A stretch of DNA of 6,333 bases from Chitinophaga pinensis (GCA_945890595.1 CAMDCQ010000141.1:1-6333); one strand, 5' to 3'. Positions 1 through 6,197 are shown, counted from the stretch's first letter. The notes: a model not told the origin generated them from the letters alone. Numbers and translations are program-made.

Positions 1-303
1 CTCTTAATTGCACAATTAGCCGATGCTACGGTATATGTTACCCGTGCAAACCATACCGATAAAAAACTATTAACGTACAGCAAGGAACTCAGTGAAAAGG
101 GTAAGATGAAGAACATGGCCTATGTAATCAATAACGTAGGTGGCGTTAAGGGCTATGGTTATGGTTACGGCTATAGTTATGGATACGGCTATAGTTACGG
201 TTATGGCTACGGCTATAATTACGGATACGGTTATGGCTACGGAGAAGATACCGATACCAAGAAGAAACCGAAGGGATTAGCCAAGTGGTTTAAAAAGAAA
301 TAA
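1..303 (+). CDS. wzc: Wzc-type BY-kinase / polysaccharide co-polymerase, C-terminal end (5' truncated by window)
   Basis: The reading frame is open from base 1 and ends in TAA at 301-303, giving the last 100 residues of a longer protein. The first roughly 50 residues (LLIAQLADATVYVTRAN..., then a SKELSEKGKMKNMAYVINNV-like stretch) match the end of the cytoplasmic kinase domain of Wzc/CpsD-type bacterial tyrosine autokinases, which control chain length and export of polysaccharides at the inner membrane. It is followed by a GY-repeat tail of 15 tyrosines spaced every second residue (codons at about 151-240), broken only by two Ser and one Asn in Gly positions. Such tails are the known autophosphorylation clusters of the family. 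The protein ends in a short basic segment with Lys-rich flanks around GLAKWF. An ATG at 106 lies inside the kinase domain and is not the start. The convergent PHP phosphatase gene is the likely partner that removes the phosphates. Confidence 0.93.
   Translation, partial: LLIAQLADATVYVTRANHTDKKLLTYSKELSEKGKMKNMAYVINNVGGVKGYGYGYGYSYGYGYSYGYGYGYNYGYGYGYGEDTDTKKKPKGLAKWFKKK
151..242 (+). repeat. In-frame GGNTAY hexanucleotide repeat encoding the Tyr-Gly tail
   Basis: Fifteen consecutive two-codon units of the form G/S/N-Y are built from GGN, AGT or AAT plus TAT or TAC. The third bases vary, so it is not a pure microsatellite. Longer internal repeats are visible: a 14-mer TACGGCTATARTTA begins at 166, 184 and 208 (spacings 18 and 24), and GGTTATGGCTACGG recurs 30 bases apart. 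All spacings are multiples of six, as expected if the tail grew by in-frame slippage or unequal exchange. Confidence 0.85.
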
Positions 304-323
304 GAACCACCCAACAATGCCTT

Positions 324-364
324 AAATGGGCAAGGAAATTAAGTTTTCCTTGCCCATTTTTTTT
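324..364 (+). terminator. Rho-independent terminator after the kinase gene
   Basis: A perfect 15-bp inverted repeat (324-338 with 345-359, core ATGGGCAAGGAAA / TTTCCTTGCCCAT) surrounds a 6-nt loop and runs directly into a T tract that continues to 364. It lies 20 nt after the kinase stop codon and ends on the stop codon of the convergent phosphatase gene. The T tract is only on the plus-strand side, and the minus-strand side has just a short A/T run. It should therefore work mainly for the kinase transcript, with weaker help to the phosphatase transcript. Confidence 0.9.
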
Positions 365-1097
365 AGCCAAAAAATACGTTTTTTTCCATGGCTGTGCGCA
401 ACTGCCGTTCGGATTTAAGTATCATTTTATGATCAAACGCCGCAGCGTGACGCATGTGGTGCACATCCGAACCTACAAAGTCTATCATATTCTCTTTCAA
501 TAAAAAATCGGCAACCTTGGCCACCTCAGGGCCGTAATACCCCACACTAGAAAGTAAGTTTAACTGGAATTGGACATCCATTTTCTTTAACGTTTCATAC
601 ATTTTGGTATCTTGATGATAAAAAAGGTAGCGTTCTGGATGGGCCAATAGCGGTTGATACCCTTTGAGCTGTATCTCGAAAATGATCTCACGCAAGGCCA
701 ACGGAGGATTAAGGTACGACATCTCAATCAACACATAATTATCTTTGAGCGTTAACAAAGGTTCTGATAATAATCGGATAAGAAAGGCTTCGTTGATCAT
801 GTACTCGGAAGCAGCGTGATGTAGCATGTGGCGATGCGTTTTATCCAAGTCTGTTTGGGTTTGTTGAAACGTATGCATAATGCCCTCTGCGGTATTTTCC
901 CAAATCTCGGGCAAGGTGTGTGGCGTGGCGATGCATTTAGAAAAACCTATCAACTGCAAACGACTGAGTAAAGCGGCAGTGTGTTCCAAGGTTTTGGCAC
1001 CATCATCAATACCCGGTAAGATATGGGAGTGAATATCGATGTAATGGGTTGGAAGTAACTCTTTTAAAAGAGGTTTTGGTTTGAAAAATGAAAACAT
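363..1097 (-). CDS. PHP-family protein-tyrosine phosphatase (YwqE/CpsB type) of polysaccharide biosynthesis
   Basis: The product is 244 residues from the chosen start. It carries the ordered metal-binding motifs of CpsB/YwqE phosphatases: DIHSHILPGIDDG (H23, H25), TPH (H60), E98, LLAHPERY (H153) and GSDVHH (D211, H213). These enzymes are manganese-type PHP hydrolases that dephosphorylate the tyrosine tail of the cognate BY-kinase, and the kinase lies next door in convergent orientation. The length is normal for the family and no signal peptide or membrane segment is visible, so it should be cytoplasmic. The frame stays open upstream to an ATG at 1199 (278 residues), but I prefer the start at 1097. 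MFSFFKPKPLLKELLP is the usual family N-terminus, a promoter-like TACCTTTG lies at 1129-1122 inside the longer frame, and the 34 extra codons have diverged between the two repeat copies almost entirely by amino-acid-changing substitutions, as untranslated DNA would. Confidence 0.93.
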   Translation of the reverse strand: MFSFFKPKPLLKELLPTHYIDIHSHILPGIDDGAKTLEHTAALLSRLQLIGFSKCIATPHTLPEIWENTAEGIMHTFQQTQTDLDKTHRHMLHHAASEYMINEAFLIRLLSEPLLTLKDNYVLIEMSYLNPPLALREIIFEIQLKGYQPLLAHPERYLFYHQDTKMYETLKKMDVQFQLNLLSSVGYYGPEVAKVADFLLKENMIDFVGSDVHHMRHAAAFDHKMILKSERQLRTAMEKNVFFG

Positions 1098-1201
1098 GGA
1101 ATACCTAGGTCTTTGTGAAAACAAAGGTATTATAAATGTGGGATTAAACGATTCTGCGCCTACATCTAAAAGAGGACGTAAAATGGGTATATCGGACATC
1201 T
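934..1201. repeat. Direct repeat copy 1: phosphatase 5' end plus upstream region
   Basis: This 268-bp block aligns without any gap to 1292-1559 at a constant offset of 358. By hand I count about 27 mismatches, roughly 90% identity. It covers the first 54 or so codons of the intact phosphatase gene and about 100 bp of DNA upstream of its start. Similarity stops abruptly at the left edge (before 934). At the right edge it may reach 1204, since the next triplet is ATG here and GTG in the other copy. Confidence 0.93.
1122..1129 (-). promoter_or_regulatory. Putative Bacteroidota -7 box for the phosphatase gene
   Basis: Read on the minus strand this is TACCTTTG, an exact match to the Bacteroidota TAnnTTTG -7 consensus, 24 nt before the preferred start codon at 1097. 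The -33 element is weak: only GTTTA, at an under-length spacing of about 15 nt, can be seen. The equivalent site in the downstream repeat copy (1480-1487) reads TGCCTTTG and no longer fits. Confidence 0.5.
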
Positions 1202-1291
1202 ATGGGCAATGGTAATCATGGCCACAAGAGTCACAAATCCTATAATTTGCACAACCCTGCTGGATTATAGACCATACTGAAATGGATAGGT
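1202..1291. other. Spacer between the repeat copies; no convincing gene
   Basis: These 90 bp are not part of the duplication. On the plus strand an ATG at 1202 opens a 22-codon frame ending in TAG at 1268-1270, giving a Gly-, His- and Asn-rich peptide that I do not recognise. It could be the stub of a gene once present after copy 1, or chance. On the minus strand nothing continues the phosphatase frame: the remnant gene stops at TGA (1293-1291). Near-consensus TATAATTTG at 1241-1249 has one base too many for a TAnnTTTG box. This spacer, together with the two flanking non-coding parts of the repeats, makes up the stretch without an intact gene at 1098-1559. Confidence 0.6.
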
Positions 1292-1455
1292 CATTTAAAA
1301 AAACCTACCGACCGCAAACGACGGAGTAAAGCGGTAGTGTGTTCCAAGGTTTTGGCTCCATCATCTATACCCGCTAAGATATACGAATGAATATCCATGT
1401 AATGGGTTGGAAGTAACTCTTTTAGAAGAGGTTTTTGTTTGAAAAATGAAAACAT
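1291..1455 (-). pseudogene. Truncated remnant of a PHP tyrosine phosphatase gene
   Basis: The minus-strand frame from the MFSFFK-type start at 1455 encodes 54 residues that match the N-terminus of the neighbouring intact phosphatase, then stops at TGA (1293-1291) where the family would continue into the TPH motif. Only the first metal-binding motif falls inside the fragment, and it is damaged: HSHILPGIDDG of the intact gene reads HSYILAGIDDG, so the second His of HxH is lost. The other motifs (TPH, HPE, SDVHH) are missing altogether. About ten residues differ from the intact copy over 54 codons, which suggests relaxed selection. The same frame is open upstream to an ATG at 1557, but that part matches the intact gene's untranslated leader. 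Its promoter box is also altered. It cannot encode an active phosphatase. Confidence 0.88.
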
Positions 1456-1559
1456 GGAATACATTTGTATTAGTGAAAACAAAGGCATCATAAGTGTGGG
1501 ATTAAACGATTCTGCGTCTACATCTACAAGAGGACGTAAAATGGGTACATCTGACATCT
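1292..1559. repeat. Direct repeat copy 2: diverged duplicate next to the glycosyltransferase operon
   Basis: This is the second copy of the 268-bp block, with no insertions or deletions relative to copy 1. The right edge abuts the GTG start of the first glycosyltransferase gene. Differences from copy 1 are concentrated near 1462-1472, in the promoter region: copy 1 TACCTAGGTC corresponds to TACATTTGTA here. Confidence 0.93.
1438..1467 (+). promoter_or_regulatory. Putative Bacteroidota promoter (TTTG-N18-TACATTTG) for the glycosyltransferase operon
   Basis: TTTG at 1438-1441 and TACATTTG at 1460-1467 are separated by 18 nt, a good fit to the Bacteroidota TTTG / TAnnTTTG promoter pattern. Transcription would begin near 1474 and leave a leader of roughly 85 nt before GTG 1560. 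The element lies inside the phosphatase remnant and its leader. The matching place in repeat copy 1 (about 1080-1109) keeps TTTG but reads TACCTAGG, so only copy 2 has a full -7 box in this direction. Confidence 0.55.
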
Positions 1560-2798
1560 GTGTTCTGGAAACTCTATATTTTGGAAAACTCTATCTTATA
1601 TCTATCTAAGTATACGTCGTACATGCCTTTTGGGATGGAATCGCGTCAACTTTACCTGTCTAGAGAATGGGTAAAAAGAGGATATGACGTACATGTATAT
1701 ACTTCCGTTGCCAATCACCAACTTACCACAAAACCCCAACCCGGTGTAGATACGATAGACGGCATAAACGTTCATTGGCTAAAAACCAAACCCTACAAGA
1801 ACGTGTACGGACTGGGCCGTATTTGGAGTTGGTTTGAGTTTGAATGGCGTCTGCGAAAACAACTTAAACGAACAGAGTTTAAGGACGTAAAACTAATTAT
1901 AGTCTCCTCCCTAAGTTTACTTTCCATCCTTAACGGCATCTACCTTAAGCAAAAATACAAGGCTAAACTGGTGATTGAGATCCGGGATATTTGGCCTTTA
2001 ATTCTTACCGAAATTACATCCGTAAGTAAGCGTCATCCTTTATATCGAATGTTGGCCTGGGTAGAAAAAAGAGGGTACCAACACGCAGATCTTATCGTGG
2101 GTACCATGGATAATCTGGCCGAACATGTGCAAAACACCATCCATACTAACGTTCCGGTGCTGCATATTCCGCATTTGCTGAATACCCATTTAGAAAGTGT
2201 TAACGAGCACGCCCACGCTCCATTCTTGGCGAGTCTGAGAGCGAATGGCATAAAAACAATAATTGCGTATAGCAGCGGCACCATCGGTAAATCGGTCGGA
2301 TTACAGCATTTTTTGGAAGCAGCAGACGCATTATCCGAAGTAAACGTAGCCCTCGTAATACTTGGAAACGGACCGCTTAAAGCCCACTATAAAAGTGCAT
2401 TCACCCAAGAGAATATCTTTTTCTTGGATAGAATACCGCAAAACCAACTGGTCGCTTTTTTAAAAGACTGTGATATTTTATACGACGGTTACTTGAAAAG
2501 TGATATTTATCGTTTTGGATCCAGTCGAAACAAGTACGTAGAATACTGTCTGGCCGCAAAACCAATGATTATTTCCTATGCGGGTTATCCCTTGTTTATC
2601 GAAAAATACCATTGTGGAACCGTCGTAGAACCAGAAAATACGAACGCCATTGTACAAGCGGTTAAGGATATGGTGGCACTGTCAACTAGCGAGAGAGATG
2701 CCATTGGAGCCCGTTCATTTACTTACGCCCAAACACATCTCACCATAGCGCCGTATATAGATTCCCTTTTATCCACCCTTCAATTGGAGCAGCACTAA
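1560..2798 (+). CDS. GT4-family glycosyltransferase (WbuB-like), first gene of the operon
   Basis: The product is 412 residues with the two-domain GT-B layout of GT4 retaining glycosyltransferases, which transfer a nucleotide-activated sugar to a growing lipid-linked repeat unit on the cytoplasmic face. Visible motifs: ILYLSKYTSYMPFGMESRQLYLSREW at residues 12-37 (first strand and acceptor-side loop), EIRDIWP at 140-146, SSGTIGKSVGL from 237 at the start of the donor domain, ILGNGP at 267-272, and SRNKYVEYCLAAKP with the conserved acidic residue E328. The EIRDIWP motif resembles WbuB-type transferases; the sugar cannot be read from sequence. The start is uncertain. No ATG precedes the first beta strand, so GTG 1560 or TTG 1581 must serve; ATG 1623 would remove the strand. 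The first 11 residues look non-native and the DNA there is a short imperfect tandem repeat (TGGAAACTCTAT, then TGGAAAACTCTAT). Its stop lies one base before the next start. Confidence 0.9.
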   Translation: MFWKLYILENSILYLSKYTSYMPFGMESRQLYLSREWVKRGYDVHVYTSVANHQLTTKPQPGVDTIDGINVHWLKTKPYKNVYGLGRIWSWFEFEWRLRKQLKRTEFKDVKLIIVSSLSLLSILNGIYLKQKYKAKLVIEIRDIWPLILTEITSVSKRHPLYRMLAWVEKRGYQHADLIVGTMDNLAEHVQNTIHTNVPVLHIPHLLNTHLESVNEHAHAPFLASLRANGIKTIIAYSSGTIGKSVGLQHFLEAADALSEVNVALVILGNGPLKAHYKSAFTQENIFFLDRIPQNQLVAFLKDCDILYDGYLKSDIYRFGSSRNKYVEYCLAAKPMIISYAGYPLFIEKYHCGTVVEPENTNAIVQAVKDMVALSTSERDAIGARSFTYAQTHLTIAPYIDSLLSTLQLEQH

Positions 2799-2799
2799 C

Positions 2800-3987
2800 A
2801 TGAAATTACTCTATTTCTGCACCAATTATCCTTGTTATTCGGAGACCTTCGTAACCGAAGAGATTAGTCAATTACAGGCTGCAGGACATCACGTTACCGT
2901 GTGTAATTTTACGTGGTACACCCAAGCGCAAGACGGAAGATCGGAAACCATTATCAATAACGCCCCCAATGTAATACACCTTACCGCGGCTATTCTCAAG
3001 GCCGCAGCCAAGAGACAGTCATTATTGGGCCAAGGGGAAACCTGGAAGATGATTCTCTCGTGTATGTGGCAAAGGCCATCCTTTGTGGGGAAGTACCTGT
3101 ATCTACTGTACAGTTTAGACTATATGTGCCAGAAAGTAGCAAACGAAGAGGCAGACTTAATCGTAAGTCATTTCCTATTTAAAACCACACTGGCCAGTTA
3201 TTTAATCGGTCGTTTTTTGAATACGAAAGTACACATACGGCTGCATACCAAACGCAGTTTGTATCCAGACATGGCACTTCAAAAAGTACTGAATGCAGCA
3301 CACACTATAACCGCCGAATCACGCGATGTTGCTAATTATTATGAGCCTTGGTTAGCGCATGATACACCTGTAAAAGTAATTCGCCAAAGTGTAGATTTTA
3401 CGAAGCTGCAATCCATTCACATGCCCAACGCAGACACAGCTCATTTTAACCTGATTGCCATTGGCAGATTGGTTGAAAAAAAAGGTTTTCACATACTTAT
3501 AAAGGCCATGGGAAAGCTTAGGATGACCAGGTCGCATAACGTAACCTGTACGATTTATGGGGACGGACCTATGCGCGAACAACTAGCACAACTTATCCGG
3601 GATTATGATGTAAGTGATTGTGTACACTTAGCGGGTAGAATGAAGCATGGTGCGGTTATGAAAAAATTGGATGAGGCCCATCTTTTGATTGTTCCTAGTA
3701 TTGAGTTGAAAGAGGATATAGATGGCATACCGACGGTGATTGCCGAAAGTATGTTGCTACATACTCCTGTATTAACAACACCTGTGGGTGGGATTAGTGA
3801 GCTGATTACCCATGAAATTACAGGTTTTATGGTAGCTCCTGGTAATGCAGACCAACTAGCGATAGCGATAACCAGGTTACACGATGCAGCGATACGAAAC
3901 AGTGTTGTGGTCCAAGCCTACACGAAAGCAGTCCAAGAATATCAAATTAACCTAGCCTCCGCATTTGAAGTAGAAGAATGGCACTAG
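2800..3987 (+). CDS. GT4-family glycosyltransferase (WcaL/colanic-acid-like)
   Basis: The product is 395 residues with a complete GT-B fold. The N-terminal domain opens with MKLLYFCTNYPCYSETFVTEEI, the 'sets out to find E/F at the start' signature common in WcaL-like transferases, and contains HIRLHTKR around 145-152. The donor-binding domain has IGRLVEKKGFHIL (GRL at 222-224), YGDGPMREQL (253-262) and DGIPTVIAESM, which corresponds to the E-x7-E motif with Asp308 in place of the first Glu and Glu316 as the second. TPVGGISELI follows. The expected role is sugar transfer onto the lipid-linked repeat unit in the cytoplasm; donor and acceptor are not predictable. The gene starts at ATG 2800 after a 1-nt gap, and its last 10 nt overlap the next gene, so translational coupling is likely. 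Confidence 0.92.
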   Translation: MKLLYFCTNYPCYSETFVTEEISQLQAAGHHVTVCNFTWYTQAQDGRSETIINNAPNVIHLTAAILKAAAKRQSLLGQGETWKMILSCMWQRPSFVGKYLYLLYSLDYMCQKVANEEADLIVSHFLFKTTLASYLIGRFLNTKVHIRLHTKRSLYPDMALQKVLNAAHTITAESRDVANYYEPWLAHDTPVKVIRQSVDFTKLQSIHMPNADTAHFNLIAIGRLVEKKGFHILIKAMGKLRMTRSHNVTCTIYGDGPMREQLAQLIRDYDVSDCVHLAGRMKHGAVMKKLDEAHLLIVPSIELKEDIDGIPTVIAESMLLHTPVLTTPVGGISELITHEITGFMVAPGNADQLAIAITRLHDAAIRNSVVVQAYTKAVQEYQINLASAFEVEEWH

Positions 3988-5141
3988 GTTCTCGAAAATT
4001 AGCAATTGTCTTTGGGGGAGATTTTCCGGAAGGAAATACCAAAAATGCCCGACTAAAAATAATAGCACAAGAGTTAAAAAAACACCACTGGCAATCGACG
4101 TTTTACAGTGCCATGCCGTATCGGTTTAGTAAGAATTTACCGTTTTCACAACCCAAATACTGGGAAGGCTTTACGATACGCTACTTCAGCATTACCCGAA
4201 AATATCCCGCCTATTTTGCCTTACGCATTGGTCAGGCTGTGGTCGCGCACATTCACATACTGTGGTGGACCATCTTTAGCGCCCATCGTTACGATGCTTT
4301 ATTTTACTACAACCCTCGCTGGTCAGACACTTTATTGAGTCTGTATATCAATAGCCTCTTGGGTAGAAAAGTGTTGGTAAATCAAACAGAACTCTTTTCC
4401 AGTGGGGTCAATCCAAAATGGCATCAAAGTGAAGAACGCGTAATTGCCAAGAGAGCAACGGTATTACTACCCATCTCTACTAAGTTGATGCGGCATTTTC
4501 AAACCTTACGCACCAACGAAACGAATCTTTTTCCTATTATCGTAAATACCGATCGATTTGACCTTTTGGTCACAGAAAAGCCTTTTTTGATGGGGTACAT
4601 CGGGTCATTTGCCTCCAAAGATGGCATAGATGTGTTGCTTGAAGGACTCAAAAAAAGTTTACCACGATATCCTCAGTTGACACTGAGATTAATAGGGCAC
4701 AATCCAGAGATGTATCGCTTAGAAGAAAAAGTAATAGCTATGGGATTACATGAAAATGTAGAGATAACCGGAACGGTAAAATACGAAGCTATTCCTAGGT
4801 TATTGCTCGAGTGCGACACCCTGTTAATGAACAGAGATGACAGTCATTTTTCTACCTACGGTTATCCCATCAAACTAGGAGAATATTTTGCCTGCAAGAA
4901 GCCCGTAATTATGAGTGAAGGCAGAGGGTTTTCAGAAGACTACGAAGATGGGAATCAAGTGTATACCTACGCCATAAACGATGCCCAATCCTTAGCAGAA
5001 AAAATTCAGTATCGCTACACGCATGTAGAGGAATCTAGAGCGGTGGCTTTACGCGGGTATCAGTATGCAAAAGATCATTTTGATGGAGCCAAGTTGGGTT
5101 TATTTTTAGTAGACATCCTCGAAAAAACATGCGGAAAGTAA
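3978..5141 (+). CDS. GT4-like (GT-B) glycosyltransferase
   Basis: The product is 387 residues. The N-terminal half begins with a Rossmann-like strand, KLAIVFGGDFPEG, and lacks a signal peptide. The segment around 85-125 is rich in aromatic and hydrophobic residues and may dock to the membrane. NQTELFSSG lies at 135-143. The donor domain shows YIGSFASKDGIDVLLEGL from about 207, LRLIGHNPE, and RDDSHFSTYGYPIKLGEYFACKKPVI (286-311). In that last segment YGYPIKLGEY is the GT4 nucleotide-sugar binding motif and E302 the conserved acid. It is more diverged than the two preceding transferases and I cannot name the sugar. The ATG at 3978 overlaps the preceding gene by 10 nt, and the end overlaps the epimerase gene by 13 nt, which supports a single transcript. 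Confidence 0.88.
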   Translation: MALGSRKLAIVFGGDFPEGNTKNARLKIIAQELKKHHWQSTFYSAMPYRFSKNLPFSQPKYWEGFTIRYFSITRKYPAYFALRIGQAVVAHIHILWWTIFSAHRYDALFYYNPRWSDTLLSLYINSLLGRKVLVNQTELFSSGVNPKWHQSEERVIAKRATVLLPISTKLMRHFQTLRTNETNLFPIIVNTDRFDLLVTEKPFLMGYIGSFASKDGIDVLLEGLKKSLPRYPQLTLRLIGHNPEMYRLEEKVIAMGLHENVEITGTVKYEAIPRLLLECDTLLMNRDDSHFSTYGYPIKLGEYFACKKPVIMSEGRGFSEDYEDGNQVYTYAINDAQSLAEKIQYRYTHVEESRAVALRGYQYAKDHFDGAKLGLFLVDILEKTCGK

Positions 5142-6100
5142 TCGTTTTAGGCGCATCCGGCTTCATTGGCAGTCATTTAGTACACCGACTAAAAACGGAG
5201 GGTCATTATGTAGTAGGCGTAGATATCCGTGAGCAAGAATTTACATCAGCCACACCCCATGAATTTATTCAAGGAGATTTACGCGATCAACAATTCACAC
5301 AATCCCTATTTAACCAAGCCTTTGACGAGGTATATCAACTTGCTGCCGATATGGGAGGAGCGGCCTATATCTTTACAGGAATGCACGATGCCGATATTAT
5401 GCACAATTCGGTACAGATTAATTTAAATGTTGCCGAGGCGCTTAAGCATACCCCAACCAAGCTATTCTATTCTTCGTCAGCATGTATCTATCCAGAAGAA
5501 AACCAACTAGACGCCGCCCATCCCAATTGTGCGGAGCATTCTGCCTTTCCTGCCAATCCGGATAGTGAATACGGGTGGGAAAAAATCTTCAGTGAACGAC
5601 TTTATCTCAGCTATGCACGTAACTATCAATTAAACGTAAGAATAGCGCGATTCCACAATATTTACGGTCCTTTTGGTGCATATGTAGGTGGAAAAGAAAA
5701 AGCACCAGCCGCTATTTGTCGCAAAGTAGCCATGGCAAGCGAAAACGACGTCATAGAAGTGTGGGGAAGTGGCCAGCAAACACGTTCTTTTCTGTACATC
5801 GACGAATGCTTAAACGGCATACAACGCTTGATGGATTCAGAGGTAAAGCAACCCATCAATATCGGCTCTATTGAAATGGTTACCATCAACCAACTGACGC
5901 AAATGGTTATTGCCATCAGTGGTAAGACACTAACCATCAAAAACATTGACGGTCCAGTTGGTGTAAATGGCAGATGTTCCGATAACCGACTCATCCAAGA
6001 CCTGCTTCACTGGCAACCTAATTATCCCCTGCAAACAGGATTAGAACATTTGTATAGTTGGGTGTTGAAGGAAGTGACGGGGTTGAGCAGTAATTGGTAG
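5129..6100 (+). CDS. GDP-mannose 3,5-epimerase homologue (SDR-type NAD-dependent epimerase)
   Basis: The product is 323 residues, an extended short-chain dehydrogenase/reductase. G8-x2-G11-x2-G14 and D32 form the NAD site, and YGWEK supplies Tyr148 and Lys152. Several segments are diagnostic of GDP-mannose 3,5-epimerase rather than generic UDP-sugar epimerases: ADMGGAAYIFTG, SSSACIYPEE, ARFHNIYGPFG, GGKEKAPAAICRK, WGSGQQTRSFLYIDEC and NIGSIEMVTINQL. The catalytic Cys119 and Lys191 sit exactly 26 positions before Cys145 and Lys217 of the Arabidopsis enzyme, as do Tyr148 and Lys152 relative to Tyr174 and Lys178 (plant numbering from memory). The enzyme family converts GDP-D-mannose to GDP-L-galactose and, by 5-epimerisation alone, GDP-L-gulose. 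In this operon the likely purpose is to supply an L-sugar donor to one of the three transferases. The start overlaps the previous gene by 13 nt. Bacterial members are often annotated only as NAD-dependent epimerase. Confidence 0.9.
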   Translation: MRKVIVLGASGFIGSHLVHRLKTEGHYVVGVDIREQEFTSATPHEFIQGDLRDQQFTQSLFNQAFDEVYQLAADMGGAAYIFTGMHDADIMHNSVQINLNVAEALKHTPTKLFYSSSACIYPEENQLDAAHPNCAEHSAFPANPDSEYGWEKIFSERLYLSYARNYQLNVRIARFHNIYGPFGAYVGGKEKAPAAICRKVAMASENDVIEVWGSGQQTRSFLYIDECLNGIQRLMDSEVKQPINIGSIEMVTINQLTQMVIAISGKTLTIKNIDGPVGVNGRCSDNRLIQDLLHWQPNYPLQTGLEHLYSWVLKEVTGLSSNW

Positions 6101-6178
6101 TTCTGGATGTGATTACTGCGATGAGCATACCTCAAATTCTCGTTGGAGTTCTCTTTTAGTTTAAAGTTTATAAGTTGA

Positions 6179-6197
6179 GCGCTTCGCTGTTTAGGGG
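6179..6197 (+). repeat. 19-bp direct repeat, copy 1
   Basis: GCGCTTCGCTGTTTAGGGG occurs here and again, identically, at 6315-6333, 136 bp further on. The sequence AGCG-CTT-CGCT at its left end can fold into a tiny hairpin. The GTTTAGGG part at 6189-6196 is also inverted as CCCTAAAC at 6276-6283. Confidence 0.85.

Noticed and set aside
106..303. Separate 65-residue small Tyr/Gly-rich protein starting at ATG 106
   Set aside because: The same frame is open back to base 1 and the upstream residues match the end of a BY-kinase domain, so this ATG is internal to the kinase gene.
1241..1246. TATAAT as a sigma70 -10 box in the spacer
   Set aside because: No TTGACA-like element lies at the proper distance, and Bacteroidota promoters use TAnnTTTG; the site TATAATTTG has the wrong internal spacing.
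934..1559. Insertion sequence carrying the duplicated block
   Set aside because: No transposase coding sequence, terminal inverted repeats or target-site duplications can be seen at the repeat edges; the content is phosphatase gene and leader DNA.
2033..2284. Minus-strand open frame within the first glycosyltransferase gene
   Set aside because: It is antisense to conserved GT4 coding sequence and its translation shows no recognisable motif.
4108..4338. Second plus-strand frame inside the third glycosyltransferase gene
   Set aside because: It overlaps the real gene in another frame and has no motif or plausible independent start signal.
5662..5994. Minus-strand open frame of 110 codons inside the epimerase gene
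   Set aside because: It lies fully antisense to a gene with well-conserved catalytic motifs, and its translation resembles no family; it is a by-product of the coding strand.
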